From: an uncultured Clostridia bacterium
GTDB lineage: Bacteria > Bacillota > Clostridia > TANB77 > CAG-508
Reading direction: 5' to 3'
Assembly: GCA_934157035.1 (NCBI GenBank)
Contig: CAKPHG010000001.1
Span: 310,001-374,000, forward strand
Length of the DNA: 64,000 nucleotides
Shown: in pieces, positions 1-8,032 of the stretch
Numbering within the stretch: the first letter of the stretch is position 1
How the letters are laid out: every line of letters begins with the position of its first letter
The notes under the pieces: model-generated
The model's database searches: none
The model's input: the letters and a program-made list of their open reading frames with translations, nothing else
What the model was told of the DNA's origin: nothing
Position numbers and translations under genes: made by a program

Positions 1-664
1 CATCTATATAATTGTTTAACATTTTATTTTCCATACTATTATGCACTAATTTCAAAATTTCTTCTGATGAAATACTTTCGTTTAAATCTAATATTTTTAT
101 TACATTTTCCTTAAATACTCTCATTGAACAATAATTTTCAAAACAGCCATTATTTTTACAATGACATTTTATCCCATCTTTTTGTATTATCATATGTCCA
201 TATTCTGCTGGAACAATATATTCATTTATTACATTTGCTCCACCTATTCCAGTTCCTACTGTTAATAAAGCTCCTCTACTTACGCCTTTTAGATTTCCAT
301 ATTCTTTTTCAGCCAAGGTAGCACATAAAGCATCATTTTCTACTTTTACTTTTATATTAAATTTCTTTTCTATTTCACTTGCAACATCCCAATTAAATAT
401 ATTAAATTTACTACATTTTTTTATTTTATTTTCTTTAACAATACCAGGAATGCCTATTCCTATACTTTCTATTAAAAATATAGGAACATTTGCCTCTTCT
501 AAAACAACATTAATCAGGGACACTATTGTATCCCTGATTAACTCTTTTATTTCTTTTTGATAATCAACAAACTTTATATTTTCTTCTTTTTTAGCAAGGA
601 CTTTTCCTTCTGAAATAACTCCAACTGCTATATGGCTTCCTCCTAAATCTATTCCTATTTTCAT
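1..664 (-). CDS. ROK family sugar kinase (glucokinase-like), 3' end outside window
   Basis: Partial gene: it starts with ATG at 664 and is still open at the window edge. The first residues, MKIGIDLGGSHIAVGVI, form the ATP-binding phosphate-1 motif of the ROK/hexokinase fold. A GTGIGGA phosphate motif follows. The ROK zinc motif is visible as CHCKNNGCFE near residue 180, with its three cysteines and the histidine. By family knowledge it phosphorylates a hexose in the cytoplasm using ATP; the exact sugar cannot be told. No N-terminal helix-turn-helix is present, so it is a kinase-type ROK protein rather than a NagC/XylR repressor. It lies 23 bases after pilC and may be a read-through passenger of the pilus operon. 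Confidence 0.9.
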   Translation of the reverse strand, partial: MKIGIDLGGSHIAVGVISEGKVLAKKEENIKFVDYQKEIKELIRDTIVSLINVVLEEANVPIFLIESIGIGIPGIVKENKIKKCSKFNIFNWDVASEIEKKFNIKVKVENDALCATLAEKEYGNLKGVSRGALLTVGTGIGGANVINEYIVPAEYGHMIIQKDGIKCHCKNNGCFENYCSMRVFKENVIKILDLNESISSEEILKLVHNSMENKMLNNYID

Positions 665-687
665 ATATACTCTCTTTCTTTTTTTCT

Positions 688-2038
688 TTATACTCCTGCT
701 GCAGAGAATAAGAATTTTCCCATATATACTTCTAGCATTGGTACTAATACTACTAGTACGAAGAATATTAATACTACACCAACTATAGAGTACATTACTT
801 GTGGTAAAACTTTCATTATCTTATCTAGTATATTATTTATATCCATTTCCATATACTCTACTAATTTTTCCATCATTTCAGACAAATCAGTTTTCATACC
901 TATCTTTAACATTTCTGTTGTCATAGCAGAAGAAAGACCTGATTTTTCAAATGGTTCTATCCAAGATTGACCTATTAGTATGTTATTTATTGCTGTTTCT
1001 ACCATAGATAAAAACACATAATTGTTAACTACATTTTTACTAACTTCTAATGCATCTTGAATTCTCATTCCATTATCTAAATTTAAAAGCATAGCTTTTA
1101 TAAATCTTGAAAAATCTAAGCTATATATTAGTTTTCCAAATATAGGCATTGTATATTTAAAGTAATGAAAATTATATTTTCCTTTTGGTGTATTAATGTA
1201 AAATATTATTGAAGCAACAATTGCTACTATTATTCCAACTGGTATATACCAATACTCTATTAATCCATTTATAAAAGCACTAAACGCTAAAGTTATGGCT
1301 GGAAGTTTGTCCTGAGTTCCTACCCTATCATATATATTTTGTATTGCAGGCACTGCAACCAATGTACCTACTATTAACATTACAAGAAGAGCAACTAATT
1401 GTATAACATTTGGAATTACAATTTTCTTTACTTTGCTAGTAATGTCTGAACTATCATCTAAATATTTAACTGCTTGTTTTAATGAATTTGTAAGTGAACC
1501 AGAAAGTTCTCCTACTTTTATCATATTTATATATATATATGGAAAAACATTTGAATAGTATTCCATAGTTGTATACATATAATCTCCGTCCTTCTACACC
1601 TGCTAAAATATCTTCCAAAATACCTCTTAATGATAGATTTTCAGTACTTTCAATTATAGTATTTAAGGCATGTATATTATTAAAATTTGCCTTTTTTAAA
1701 AGATAAAAGTTTTGTGTAAAAATTACTAAATCACGATTAGTTATCTTTTCTGTTGCTGCCAATTTTAAATTTATTTTTTCTTTTAGAGAAATTTTATTTC
1801 TCATATCGTTATTTAAAATATTAGTAGAATTGGCAGATTTCATTATGTCTTCCATATTCGTAATATTTTTCTTTTGTTTCTTTGGTCCCTTACTTTTATA
1901 TCCTACTTGTACAACCTGAATAGGCATTAAACCATTATGTTTAAGCTTTCTTATTAAAGATTGCCTGCTAGAATCTTCTACTTTATTTTTTACAACTAAA
2001 CCTTTATCTGTGACAGCTCTGTATACATATTCTGGCAT
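688..2038 (-). CDS. pilC: Type IV pilus inner-membrane platform protein PilC, split by a +1 frameshift at a CGG codon
   Basis: PilC (GspF family) is the polytopic platform on which the PilB and PilT ATPases act. The gene is in two frames. Residues 1-150 are read from 2038 down to 1589, ending DILAGVEG. The next zero-frame codon is CGG (1588-1586), after which this frame runs into unrelated residues and stops at 1466. Skipping the single C gives GGA GAT TAT ATG and joins to a second frame open to 688 (NVFPYIYINMIKVGELSGSL, then three hydrophobic segments typical of GspF). The joined product is about 449 aa, somewhat longer than the usual ~400 because of a lysine/asparagine-rich insert at residues 50-90. 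It is last in the pil operon, 28 bases after pilT. It may be a pseudogene, a sequencing error, or translated by frameshifting; see findings. Confidence 0.85.
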
Positions 2039-2066
2039 ACTATTTTTCCTCCATATTTATTTTAAA

Positions 2067-3170
2067 CTAACAATTTCCTTTTTTTATTTTTAATTGCATT
2101 ATTGTTCTGTTTAATATTTCATGGTTCTTTTCTTCTATCTGAGCCTTTGCTTGTTCTAATGTAATTTTTTCATCAACAAATAACTCCGCTATAGAATTTA
2201 TTAAACCTATGCTACCTTTTTCTAAATTACTTTGAATAGCATCTTCTATTTCTGATACGCTTATTTTTTCTTTACGTATAATTCCTGCTATAATATTATC
2301 TACTACCATAACTTCTGGTACTAATACTAGTTTTCCATTTCTTCCTTTTAATAATCTTTGTGAAATTACCAATTTTAGTAAAGATGCAATTAGGTATTTT
2401 ACACTTTGTTGATCACTAATATCATAAAAGTTTATCATTCTGTCTATTGTCTCTGCACAAGATTTTGTATGTAATGTTCCTATTACTAAATGTCCTGCTT
2501 CTGCAGTTTCTATTGCAGCATCCATAGTTTCTCTATCACGAATCTCTCCTACTACTATAATATCACAATCTTCTCTTAAAGAATTTTTTACACCATCACT
2601 ATAACATAAACAATCTCTACCTGGTCCTACTTCTTTTTGAACAATCATGGATTTTTTAGAAGTGTGCTTGTATTCTACCGGACTTTCCAATGTTAATATT
2701 TTTTTATTTTGATTTGTATTTATATCATCTATTAAAGCACTTAAAGTTGTTGTCTTACCAGAGTTAGTTTTACCAGTAACTAGTATTAATCCTTGTGGTT
2801 GATATGTCATTCTTCTTACTATGTCTGGAACTCCTAAATCTTCATATTTTGGTAATGTATTTTTTATTAAACGCAATGTAAAAGTAGGTATTTCATCAGA
2901 ATATGAAACATTTACTCTAAGTCTTATATCTTCAAATTCAAATGAAGAGTCAAGCTTTTTTGTTTCTTTAAATACTTTATCTTTTTCTAAGTTTCCTCTT
3001 ACAAAGTAATCATAAATCTCATTTAAGTCTTCTACTGTTAATTCATCTATTTCTTCTATTGGCACTAAATCTCTTGCTATTCTTAGCATTGGTTTCATTC
3101 CATGTACCAAATGAACATCTGAAGCCTCTCTCTGTTTTGCTATTTCTAGCACTTTATCCATGTTTATCAT
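2067..3170 (-). CDS. pilT: Twitching motility / pilus retraction ATPase PilT
   Basis: PilT is a cytoplasmic hexameric ATPase that powers pilus retraction. Visible features are the N-terminal EASDVHL segment, a Walker A of the form GKTNSGKTTT, an Asp box (ILTLESPVEYKH), Walker B (CDIIVVGEIRD) and the His box (AGHLVIGTLHT), all in the standard PilT order. Length about 367 aa is normal for the family. I chose ATG 3170, because the earlier in-frame ATG at 3188 lies inside the GGAAGGGG that serves as ribosome binding site and has none of its own. It follows pilB almost immediately and precedes pilC, the classic B-T-C order. The Walker A has N-S where S/G-S is more usual, but the catalytic lysine and threonine are intact. 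Confidence 0.93.
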   Translation of the reverse strand: MINMDKVLEIAKQREASDVHLVHGMKPMLRIARDLVPIEEIDELTVEDLNEIYDYFVRGNLEKDKVFKETKKLDSSFEFEDIRLRVNVSYSDEIPTFTLRLIKNTLPKYEDLGVPDIVRRMTYQPQGLILVTGKTNSGKTTTLSALIDDINTNQNKKILTLESPVEYKHTSKKSMIVQKEVGPGRDCLCYSDGVKNSLREDCDIIVVGEIRDRETMDAAIETAEAGHLVIGTLHTKSCAETIDRMINFYDISDQQSVKYLIASLLKLVISQRLLKGRNGKLVLVPEVMVVDNIIAGIIRKEKISVSEIEDAIQSNLEKGSIGLINSIAELFVDEKITLEQAKAQIEEKNHEILNRTIMQLKIKKGNC

Positions 3171-3189
3171 TTGCTTTTCCCCTTCCATT

Positions 3190-4818
3190 TTAGTAAATTA
3201 TTAATTTGTTATTTATCTCATCTAAAGTTGTTATTCCATTTAATACTTTATTTATTCCATCTATTATTAATGGTCTATAAGATTCTTTTAATGCTTCATT
3301 TCTTATTTCTATGCTAGATGCCCCATTTACAATTAATTGTTTAATTTTATCATCTACAATCAAAACCTCATATATTGCAATTCTATCATAATATCCTGTA
3401 TGGTTACATTTATCACAACCAACTGCATCATAAGTTTTCTTTCCTGTAAAATCTATATTTTGTCCATATTTTTCTGCAATTTTATTAATAATTTGTTTTT
3501 CTTTATCAGTAAATTCTCTTTCTACTCTACAATATGGGCATATTTTTCTTACTAATCTTTGAGAAATAGATGTTGCAAGTATACTTGCTATGTCATAGTC
3601 TGAAACTCCCATTCTTCTTAATCTAGTTATTACTTCTACACTATTTATAGTATGTATAGTAGACAATACATAATGTCCTGTTTGTCCTGCTTGCATAGCA
3701 ATTTCTGCTGTTTCTGTATCACGAATTTCTCCTACTAAAATAACATCTGGATCTTGTCTTAATACAGTTCTTAATGAATCTGAAAAAGATGTCTTTGTAT
3801 CTATTTCAATTTGATTTAAACCATCTATACGAATTTCAACAGGATCTTCTATTGTAGTAATATTTATATCTGGTCTATTTAACATATCTATAACACTATA
3901 TAAAGTAGTTGTTTTACCTTCACCAGTTGGGGCGCCTATAATTGTTATACTGTTTTTCTTATTAAAACTATTTTTTACTAATTCTTCATCTTCCGGAAAT
4001 CCTAAATCAAAAAGCCTTTTAATTCCTGAATTTTTCTTTAACAATCTTAGTACAAATTTTTCCCCATAAACATTTCTCTGTGAAGAAACACGAATGTTAT
4101 ACTCAGGATATAATAAGATTCTACCATCTTGAGATTCTTGTTTTTCTTGGTGCATATTAGAAATAGCCTTTAATCTACCTATTATTTGTGCTTGTTTTTC
4201 TTGATCTATATTTACAGCTGTGACTAATTGACCATCTATACGATATCTAATTCTTAATTTATCTTCCATTGGTTCAAAATGAATATCACTAGCTCTTTTT
4301 TCCATTGCTGTTTTTATAATACTATCTACTAACCCAGTAATATCACGATTTGTATTAATATTATCTGAGGCAACTCCTTCTAATGATGTTAAAATTTCCT
4401 CTATATTTGTTTCAAATGTAATATATTTATCCATTATTAAACCTTTATTTAATAATAAAAGTCTTATTGTTTCTATAGATTTTCTATTAGTAGTATCAGC
4501 AAAACATACTTTAATTTTTCCTGATTCTATTTCAAATGGAATTGCTTTAATACTTTTTGCTATATCTAAAGATATGTAATCTGTTATATTTATTTTAATA
4601 TCAGACTCTCTTAATAAAATAGCTTTTTCGTCTAATATTTCTCCCATAGCTTTTATTAGTTGGTTAGAATCACATAAATGTAGTGTATTAATTATATCTC
4701 CCAATTTTTTGTTTGGGTTTACCCTTTGGTAATCCAATGCTCTTTGAATATCTGATTCTGTTATTAGCCCTCTTTTAGCAAGTTCTATTCCTAAAGGTTG
4801 TGCTTGTTTTGTTGCCAT
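3190..4818 (-). CDS. pilB: Type IV pilus assembly ATPase PilB (GspE family)
   Basis: PilB drives pilin polymerisation at the cytoplasmic face. The N-terminal MshEN/GspE-N domain covers about residues 1-140. The ATPase core has Walker A G-A-P-T-G-E-G-K-T-T-T near 295-305, an Asp box (ITTIEDPVEIR), Walker B (DPDVILVGEIRD) and the His box (GHYVLSTIHT). A zinc tetracysteine (CPYC and CDKC, about residues 424-472) marks the PilB/GspE branch rather than PilT. Length 542 aa is typical. Ribosome binding site AGGAGG lies just upstream of the ATG. About 90 bases separate it from the preceding minor pilin gene; it is followed at once by pilT. Confidence 0.94.
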   Translation of the reverse strand: MATKQAQPLGIELAKRGLITESDIQRALDYQRVNPNKKLGDIINTLHLCDSNQLIKAMGEILDEKAILLRESDIKINITDYISLDIAKSIKAIPFEIESGKIKVCFADTTNRKSIETIRLLLLNKGLIMDKYITFETNIEEILTSLEGVASDNINTNRDITGLVDSIIKTAMEKRASDIHFEPMEDKLRIRYRIDGQLVTAVNIDQEKQAQIIGRLKAISNMHQEKQESQDGRILLYPEYNIRVSSQRNVYGEKFVLRLLKKNSGIKRLFDLGFPEDEELVKNSFNKKNSITIIGAPTGEGKTTTLYSVIDMLNRPDINITTIEDPVEIRIDGLNQIEIDTKTSFSDSLRTVLRQDPDVILVGEIRDTETAEIAMQAGQTGHYVLSTIHTINSVEVITRLRRMGVSDYDIASILATSISQRLVRKICPYCRVEREFTDKEKQIINKIAEKYGQNIDFTGKKTYDAVGCDKCNHTGYYDRIAIYEVLIVDDKIKQLIVNGASSIEIRNEALKESYRPLIIDGINKVLNGITTLDEINNKLIIY

Positions 4819-4906
4819 TTAACATTTCCTCCTTTGTTATATTTCATAAATTAATTATACAATATTTTACCTTATTTCTGTATATCTTACCTTAAATTAC
4901 ATAAAA

Positions 4907-5356
4907 TTACCAATATCTTAGTACATATCTATTAGTTGTTTCAAAAAGGTTTGATGCATCTATTACTACCTTAACTATAATTATTTTTTTTGTTACATTA
5001 TTTACTACTTTTTCTTCATCTTCAAACATACAATATGCTATATTTTCGCATATTTTTACTTTATTTCTATATATTCCTCTATCATTAAGTACATAGGTAT
5101 AAACTGTTCCATCTTCAAATTTAATTTGATTAGAAGTTACTTCTGCACTTTTATTCTTTTTTACATCTTCAATAAAATACATATTAAATTTATTAAATTC
5201 AGAAATATATTTAGCATTATTAGTAAGGTATTCTGTATTATTAAAAAACACACTACTTACAGCACTTAACATTGATACTACTATAACTAATATTAATACA
5301 TATATAATTAAAGATATTAAAGTAACTCCTTTTTCAGATTTCACGTTATTTACCAT
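4907..5356 (-). CDS. Minor pilin / pseudopilin-like protein
   Basis: The N-terminus carries a class III signal, short basic leader ending KG followed by VTLISLIIYVLILVIVVSML, as recognised by the prepilin peptidase encoded two genes upstream. The usual glutamate at mature position 5 is replaced by serine, which is typical of minor components added at the pilus tip, such as ComGF or GspK-like proteins. The C-terminal part (about residues 40-149) is a small soluble beta-rich domain I do not recognise. It is in the pil operon, 8 bases after the other minor pilin. Identity as a specific ComG or Pil subunit cannot be assigned. Confidence 0.8.
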   Translation of the reverse strand: MVNNVKSEKGVTLISLIIYVLILVIVVSMLSAVSSVFFNNTEYLTNNAKYISEFNKFNMYFIEDVKKNKSAEVTSNQIKFEDGTVYTYVLNDRGIYRNKVKICENIAYCMFEDEEKVVNNVTKKIIIVKVVIDASNLFETTNRYVLRYW

Positions 5357-5363
5357 CCTTTAT

Positions 5364-5771
5364 TTATAATTCTCTCATTTTTAATTTTCTTAGTTCATAG
5401 TTTCCTGTTACTACAGAATAGCTATAGTCAATCTTTATTGTTACAATTTTGGCCATATCTGCAACTGGTGAATTTTCAATTTTATAATCTTCCACTTTTG
5501 TAGATAGAGTAAAAGAATTATCCATACTATATTTGCTATTTAAATATGAAGTTAAATTACCATTTACATCATCATAAGAGATTTCATCTATTGCCTCAGC
5601 ATACTTTATTGCATAATGAGTTGCTATAGCATCTAGTTTTATTTTTGCGCCTTTTACTGCTATATTATAATACATTGATCCAATAACACCCACAAACATT
5701 GCTAAAACAAAAACTGCAATAATAACATCTGCCATTGAAAACGCATTATTTTTCTTTAATAGTTTTTTCAT
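5364..5771 (-). CDS. Minor pilin-like protein (PilV/ComGE-like position)
   Basis: The short basic leader MKKLLKKNNA precedes FSMADVIIAVFVLAMFVGVI. This is a prepilin cleavage and methylation segment in which alanine rather than glycine occupies the -1 position and A-D replaces the usual I-E. The rest (residues 35-135) is a small polar domain without recognisable motifs. It starts 1 base after the prepilin peptidase gene ends and lies 7 bases before the next pseudopilin, so all three are surely cotranscribed. The family cannot be fixed from sequence alone; ComGE or PilV-type minor pilin is the best guess. Confidence 0.75.
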   Translation of the reverse strand: MKKLLKKNNAFSMADVIIAVFVLAMFVGVIGSMYYNIAVKGAKIKLDAIATHYAIKYAEAIDEISYDDVNGNLTSYLNSKYSMDNSFTLSTKVEDYKIENSPVADMAKIVTIKIDYSYSVVTGNYELRKLKMREL

Positions 5772-5772
5772 T

Positions 5773-6576
5773 TTACCCCCTGAAAGTTATAAAATTTACT
5801 ATAATAATTGAAATAATATTTGTACTACATAAATAAAAACCAATTGGCATTTTTAGTTCATTTTTTTCCTTATCTTTTTTATTGTTTTTTATTTTATGTA
5901 CAGTTGAACTAACAGCAATTAACAATAATGTTAATATAGAAGTTAATAAAAAAGTTTCACTCCCTGTATTCATTCCCATAATAACTGATAGTTCTAGTAT
6001 TTCTAATGGATAATATGTTTTTTGTTTTTTTCTTAAATATTCATTTTGCAAAATTAAGCTTAAAGATATTAAGCATAAATATATAACATATCTATATATA
6101 TTAGCTAACCCTACTGTATATAGATAAATCATATATACAAAAGTTATCGTTGTTAGATATAATACTACAGATTTTTGAATTTCATATCTTTCTTTATCTA
6201 TTCCTGCTATTATTATTAGACCTGCTATAAATAATAATCCAAATACTAAATATATTACTTTATTTATATCTATTGTATTAAAATCAATATTTAAAGACAT
6301 GGCAAATAACAGAAATACTATTCCTGTTAAAACTTCTAAAAATAAATATCTAACTCTTATTTTTTCTTTGCAATATCTACATTTTCCACCCAGACATATA
6401 TAACTAAATATTGGTATCATATCCCAAAAAGAAAGTTTATGATTACATTTTGGACAATATGAATGTTTATGTGTTATATCTTGGTGTAGTGGAATTCTAT
6501 ATACTGCTAATGTAAAAAAACTTCCAAAAACTGTACCTATTGCAAAAAATAATAAATAAAAAATAACTTGTTCCAT
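5773..6576 (-). CDS. pilD: Prepilin leader peptidase / N-methyltransferase (A24 family), second catalytic Asp motif not intact
   Basis: This polytopic membrane protease removes pilin leaders and methylates the new N-terminus. Its N-terminal domain has GSFFTLAVYRIP, the zinc cysteines CPKC and CRYC, and DMIPIFSY, all typical of bifunctional PilD. The first catalytic aspartate is present (GIDKERYEIQ, about residue 126). The second, normally G-x-G-D, should follow about 60 residues on. There the sequence reads VIMGMNTGSETFLL, with Asn where Asp is expected. I re-read the DNA at this point and it is unambiguous. The enzyme is therefore either divergent or inactive. Length 267 aa is normal. It sits between the major pilin and the minor pilins. 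Confidence 0.88.
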   Translation of the reverse strand: MEQVIFYLLFFAIGTVFGSFFTLAVYRIPLHQDITHKHSYCPKCNHKLSFWDMIPIFSYICLGGKCRYCKEKIRVRYLFLEVLTGIVFLLFAMSLNIDFNTIDINKVIYLVFGLLFIAGLIIIAGIDKERYEIQKSVVLYLTTITFVYMIYLYTVGLANIYRYVIYLCLISLSLILQNEYLRKKQKTYYPLEILELSVIMGMNTGSETFLLTSILTLLLIAVSSTVHKIKNNKKDKEKNELKMPIGFYLCSTNIISIIIVNFITFRG

Positions 6577-6602
6577 TTTATATTTTCCTTATTTAAAAAT
6601 TA

Positions 6603-6655
6603 AAGGTTACCTAAATATGTTTGATTATTTATTATAGGTAACCTTATATTTAGTT
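6603..6655 (-). terminator. Hairpin between major pilin and prepilin peptidase genes
   Basis: An 11-bp perfect stem (AAGGTTACCTA at 6603-6613 with TAGGTAACCTT at 6645-6655) around a long AT-rich loop lies directly downstream of the pilin gene on the minus strand. There is only a weak T-run (CTTTAATTTTT), so it is more likely a partial attenuator or RNA 3'-end stabiliser than a full terminator. Such an element would let the pilin be made in excess over downstream pil genes. Confidence 0.6.
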
Positions 6656-6661
6656 TATTCA

Positions 6662-6874
6662 TTATTGTACTTGATTTAATTGTACAAATAAATCAGAAAT
6701 TGTATTAGCTTCTTCGTTAGCAGCTATTTGATAGTTTTGTTTTCCGTTTTTTGCTTTAGTAATGATACCATCTTGGTCTACTAATAATGCAATTGAAACT
6801 CCTGCTAAGATAATTAATACAATAATTGTTATAACTAAAGCAACTAATGTAATACCTTTTTGTCCTTTTAACAT
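6662..6874 (-). CDS. Major type IV pilin-like protein (short, 70 aa)
   Basis: The leader MLKGQKG is followed by ITLVALVITIIVLIILAGVS, a textbook class III prepilin segment, although valine occupies the usual Glu5 position region (I-T-L-V-A). The mature protein is only about 63 residues: the N-terminal helix plus a short polar tail (VDQDGIITKAKNGKQNYQIA and on). This is far shorter than the 140-160 aa of typical major pilins. A very strong AAGGAGGAG ribosome binding site 6 bases before the ATG and the hairpin after the stop suggest high expression. Position in the operon makes it the best candidate for the major subunit. Confidence 0.85.
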   Translation of the reverse strand: MLKGQKGITLVALVITIIVLIILAGVSIALLVDQDGIITKAKNGKQNYQIAANEEANTISDLFVQLNQVQ

Positions 6875-6937
6875 AAAAAACTCCTCCTTGTATAAAAATT
6901 TGTATATATTTATTTATATAAATATAACCTAATTTAA

Positions 6938-7354
6938 TTATTTTAATCCTGTTGTACCATTGTCCTTTTGTATATTTGAATTATTTGAATTATCCTTAGT
7001 TTTTGTTTGCCCATTTGTATTTGTTTTTACTATATTACTTCCTGATGTAGTATTTTCATCTTCTACTGTAGAAGCAAATGGATTTTCTTTACTAGGATTA
7101 TAAGTTTTGCTTTTTTTATAAATATTTAAATCTGAACCTTCTATTGTATAAACTTTGTTTTCAATACTAACTTCGGTTTCTATATTTTCTTCTTTAAGTT
7201 CATTTTTAATATTTTCTGGTGTTGTATAAGCTATTTTATTTGGTATAACCTTGTTAATAGGATTATAATCATAAAACAAAATAGCTACCACTACTAGTAT
7301 TGCAATAACTAATAGTAATTCTATAAACACCTCTTTTAACACTGTTTTTACCAT
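6938..7354 (-). CDS. Membrane-anchored protein in PilP position
   Basis: A single N-terminal membrane segment (about residues 9-28, VFIELLLVIAILVVVAILFY) is followed by an extracytoplasmic part of about 110 aa. The end is Asn/Thr/Ser/Lys-rich and looks disordered. A short YNPSKENPFA stretch recalls the proline-rich 'NPF' segments of PilP, and the gene directly follows the PilO-like gene, where pilP lies in M-N-O-P operons. This is positional inference; there is no clear family match by eye. The spacing to pilO is 18 bases. Confidence 0.7.
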   Translation of the reverse strand: MVKTVLKEVFIELLLVIAILVVVAILFYDYNPINKVIPNKIAYTTPENIKNELKEENIETEVSIENKVYTIEGSDLNIYKKSKTYNPSKENPFASTVEDENTTSGSNIVKTNTNGQTKTKDNSNNSNIQKDNGTTGLK

Positions 7355-7372
7355 ATTAATAACTCCTTTTTA

Positions 7373-8032
7373 TTATTGTTGTGTATTTGTTTGTTGATTT
7401 CCAGTATTATTTGTATCTGTCGTATTTTCACTACTTGTTTGTTGTAAAGTGTTTCCTCGGATTCCAACATTAGCAACTGTAAATGTTCCTTGCAATATTT
7501 CATCTTTATTAGGTAATAATTTAAAATTTTGAATTCTAAAATCTAAATCAGAATCATTTTCTATAGCATATATAAAATTTGTAATAGCTATATATGAACC
7601 TTCAACTGTAAATTGTAAATCATTTACACTGTTTGCTCCTGTTTGACTTGATACTATTTCTAGTTTTAAATTAATTCCTTCTTTTCTTGCATGTGTTCCA
7701 AGTTTTGCCCATAGAAACTCAATTGCATAACTCTTTTGTGTTCTTGCATCTAAAATTTCTTGTTCAGTGCTTGAATTTGTATATTTATAATATTCTTCCT
7801 TTGCACTTTTCATGTTCTTACTTGCTTTTTCTAACTCACTACGTTTGCTAGGATAAGTAACATCTATTTGTCTGTTTGCTTCTTCTATTTTTTTATTTAA
7901 ATTTTCACTTTGTTCCTTAATTTGTTTCATACTTAAGTTTTGTATAAATCCAATATTAAGTCCTTTTGTTAGAGATACATAGCCTACTGTAATCAATAAA
8001 ACTATCATAATTATTAGTAATATTTTTCTCAT
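7373..8032 (-). CDS. pilO: PilO-like type IV pilus alignment-complex protein
   Basis: Residues 4-20 form one membrane segment. A coiled coil follows (about 35-100), then a small alpha/beta domain (about 115-190, LKLEIVSSQ...FTVEGSYIAITNFIYAIEND). This is the architecture of PilO, in which the ferredoxin-like domain pairs with PilN across the membrane. The C-terminal 25 residues are a Thr/Asn/Gln-rich tail. Its ATG overlaps the stop of the pilMN gene by 4 bases (ATGA), so translation is probably coupled, matching the 1:1 partnership of PilN and PilO. Confidence 0.82.
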   Translation of the reverse strand: MRKILLIIMIVLLITVGYVSLTKGLNIGFIQNLSMKQIKEQSENLNKKIEEANRQIDVTYPSKRSELEKASKNMKSAKEEYYKYTNSSTEQEILDARTQKSYAIEFLWAKLGTHARKEGINLKLEIVSSQTGANSVNDLQFTVEGSYIAITNFIYAIENDSDLDFRIQNFKLLPNKDEILQGTFTVANVGIRGNTLQQTSSENTTDTNNTGNQQTNTQQ

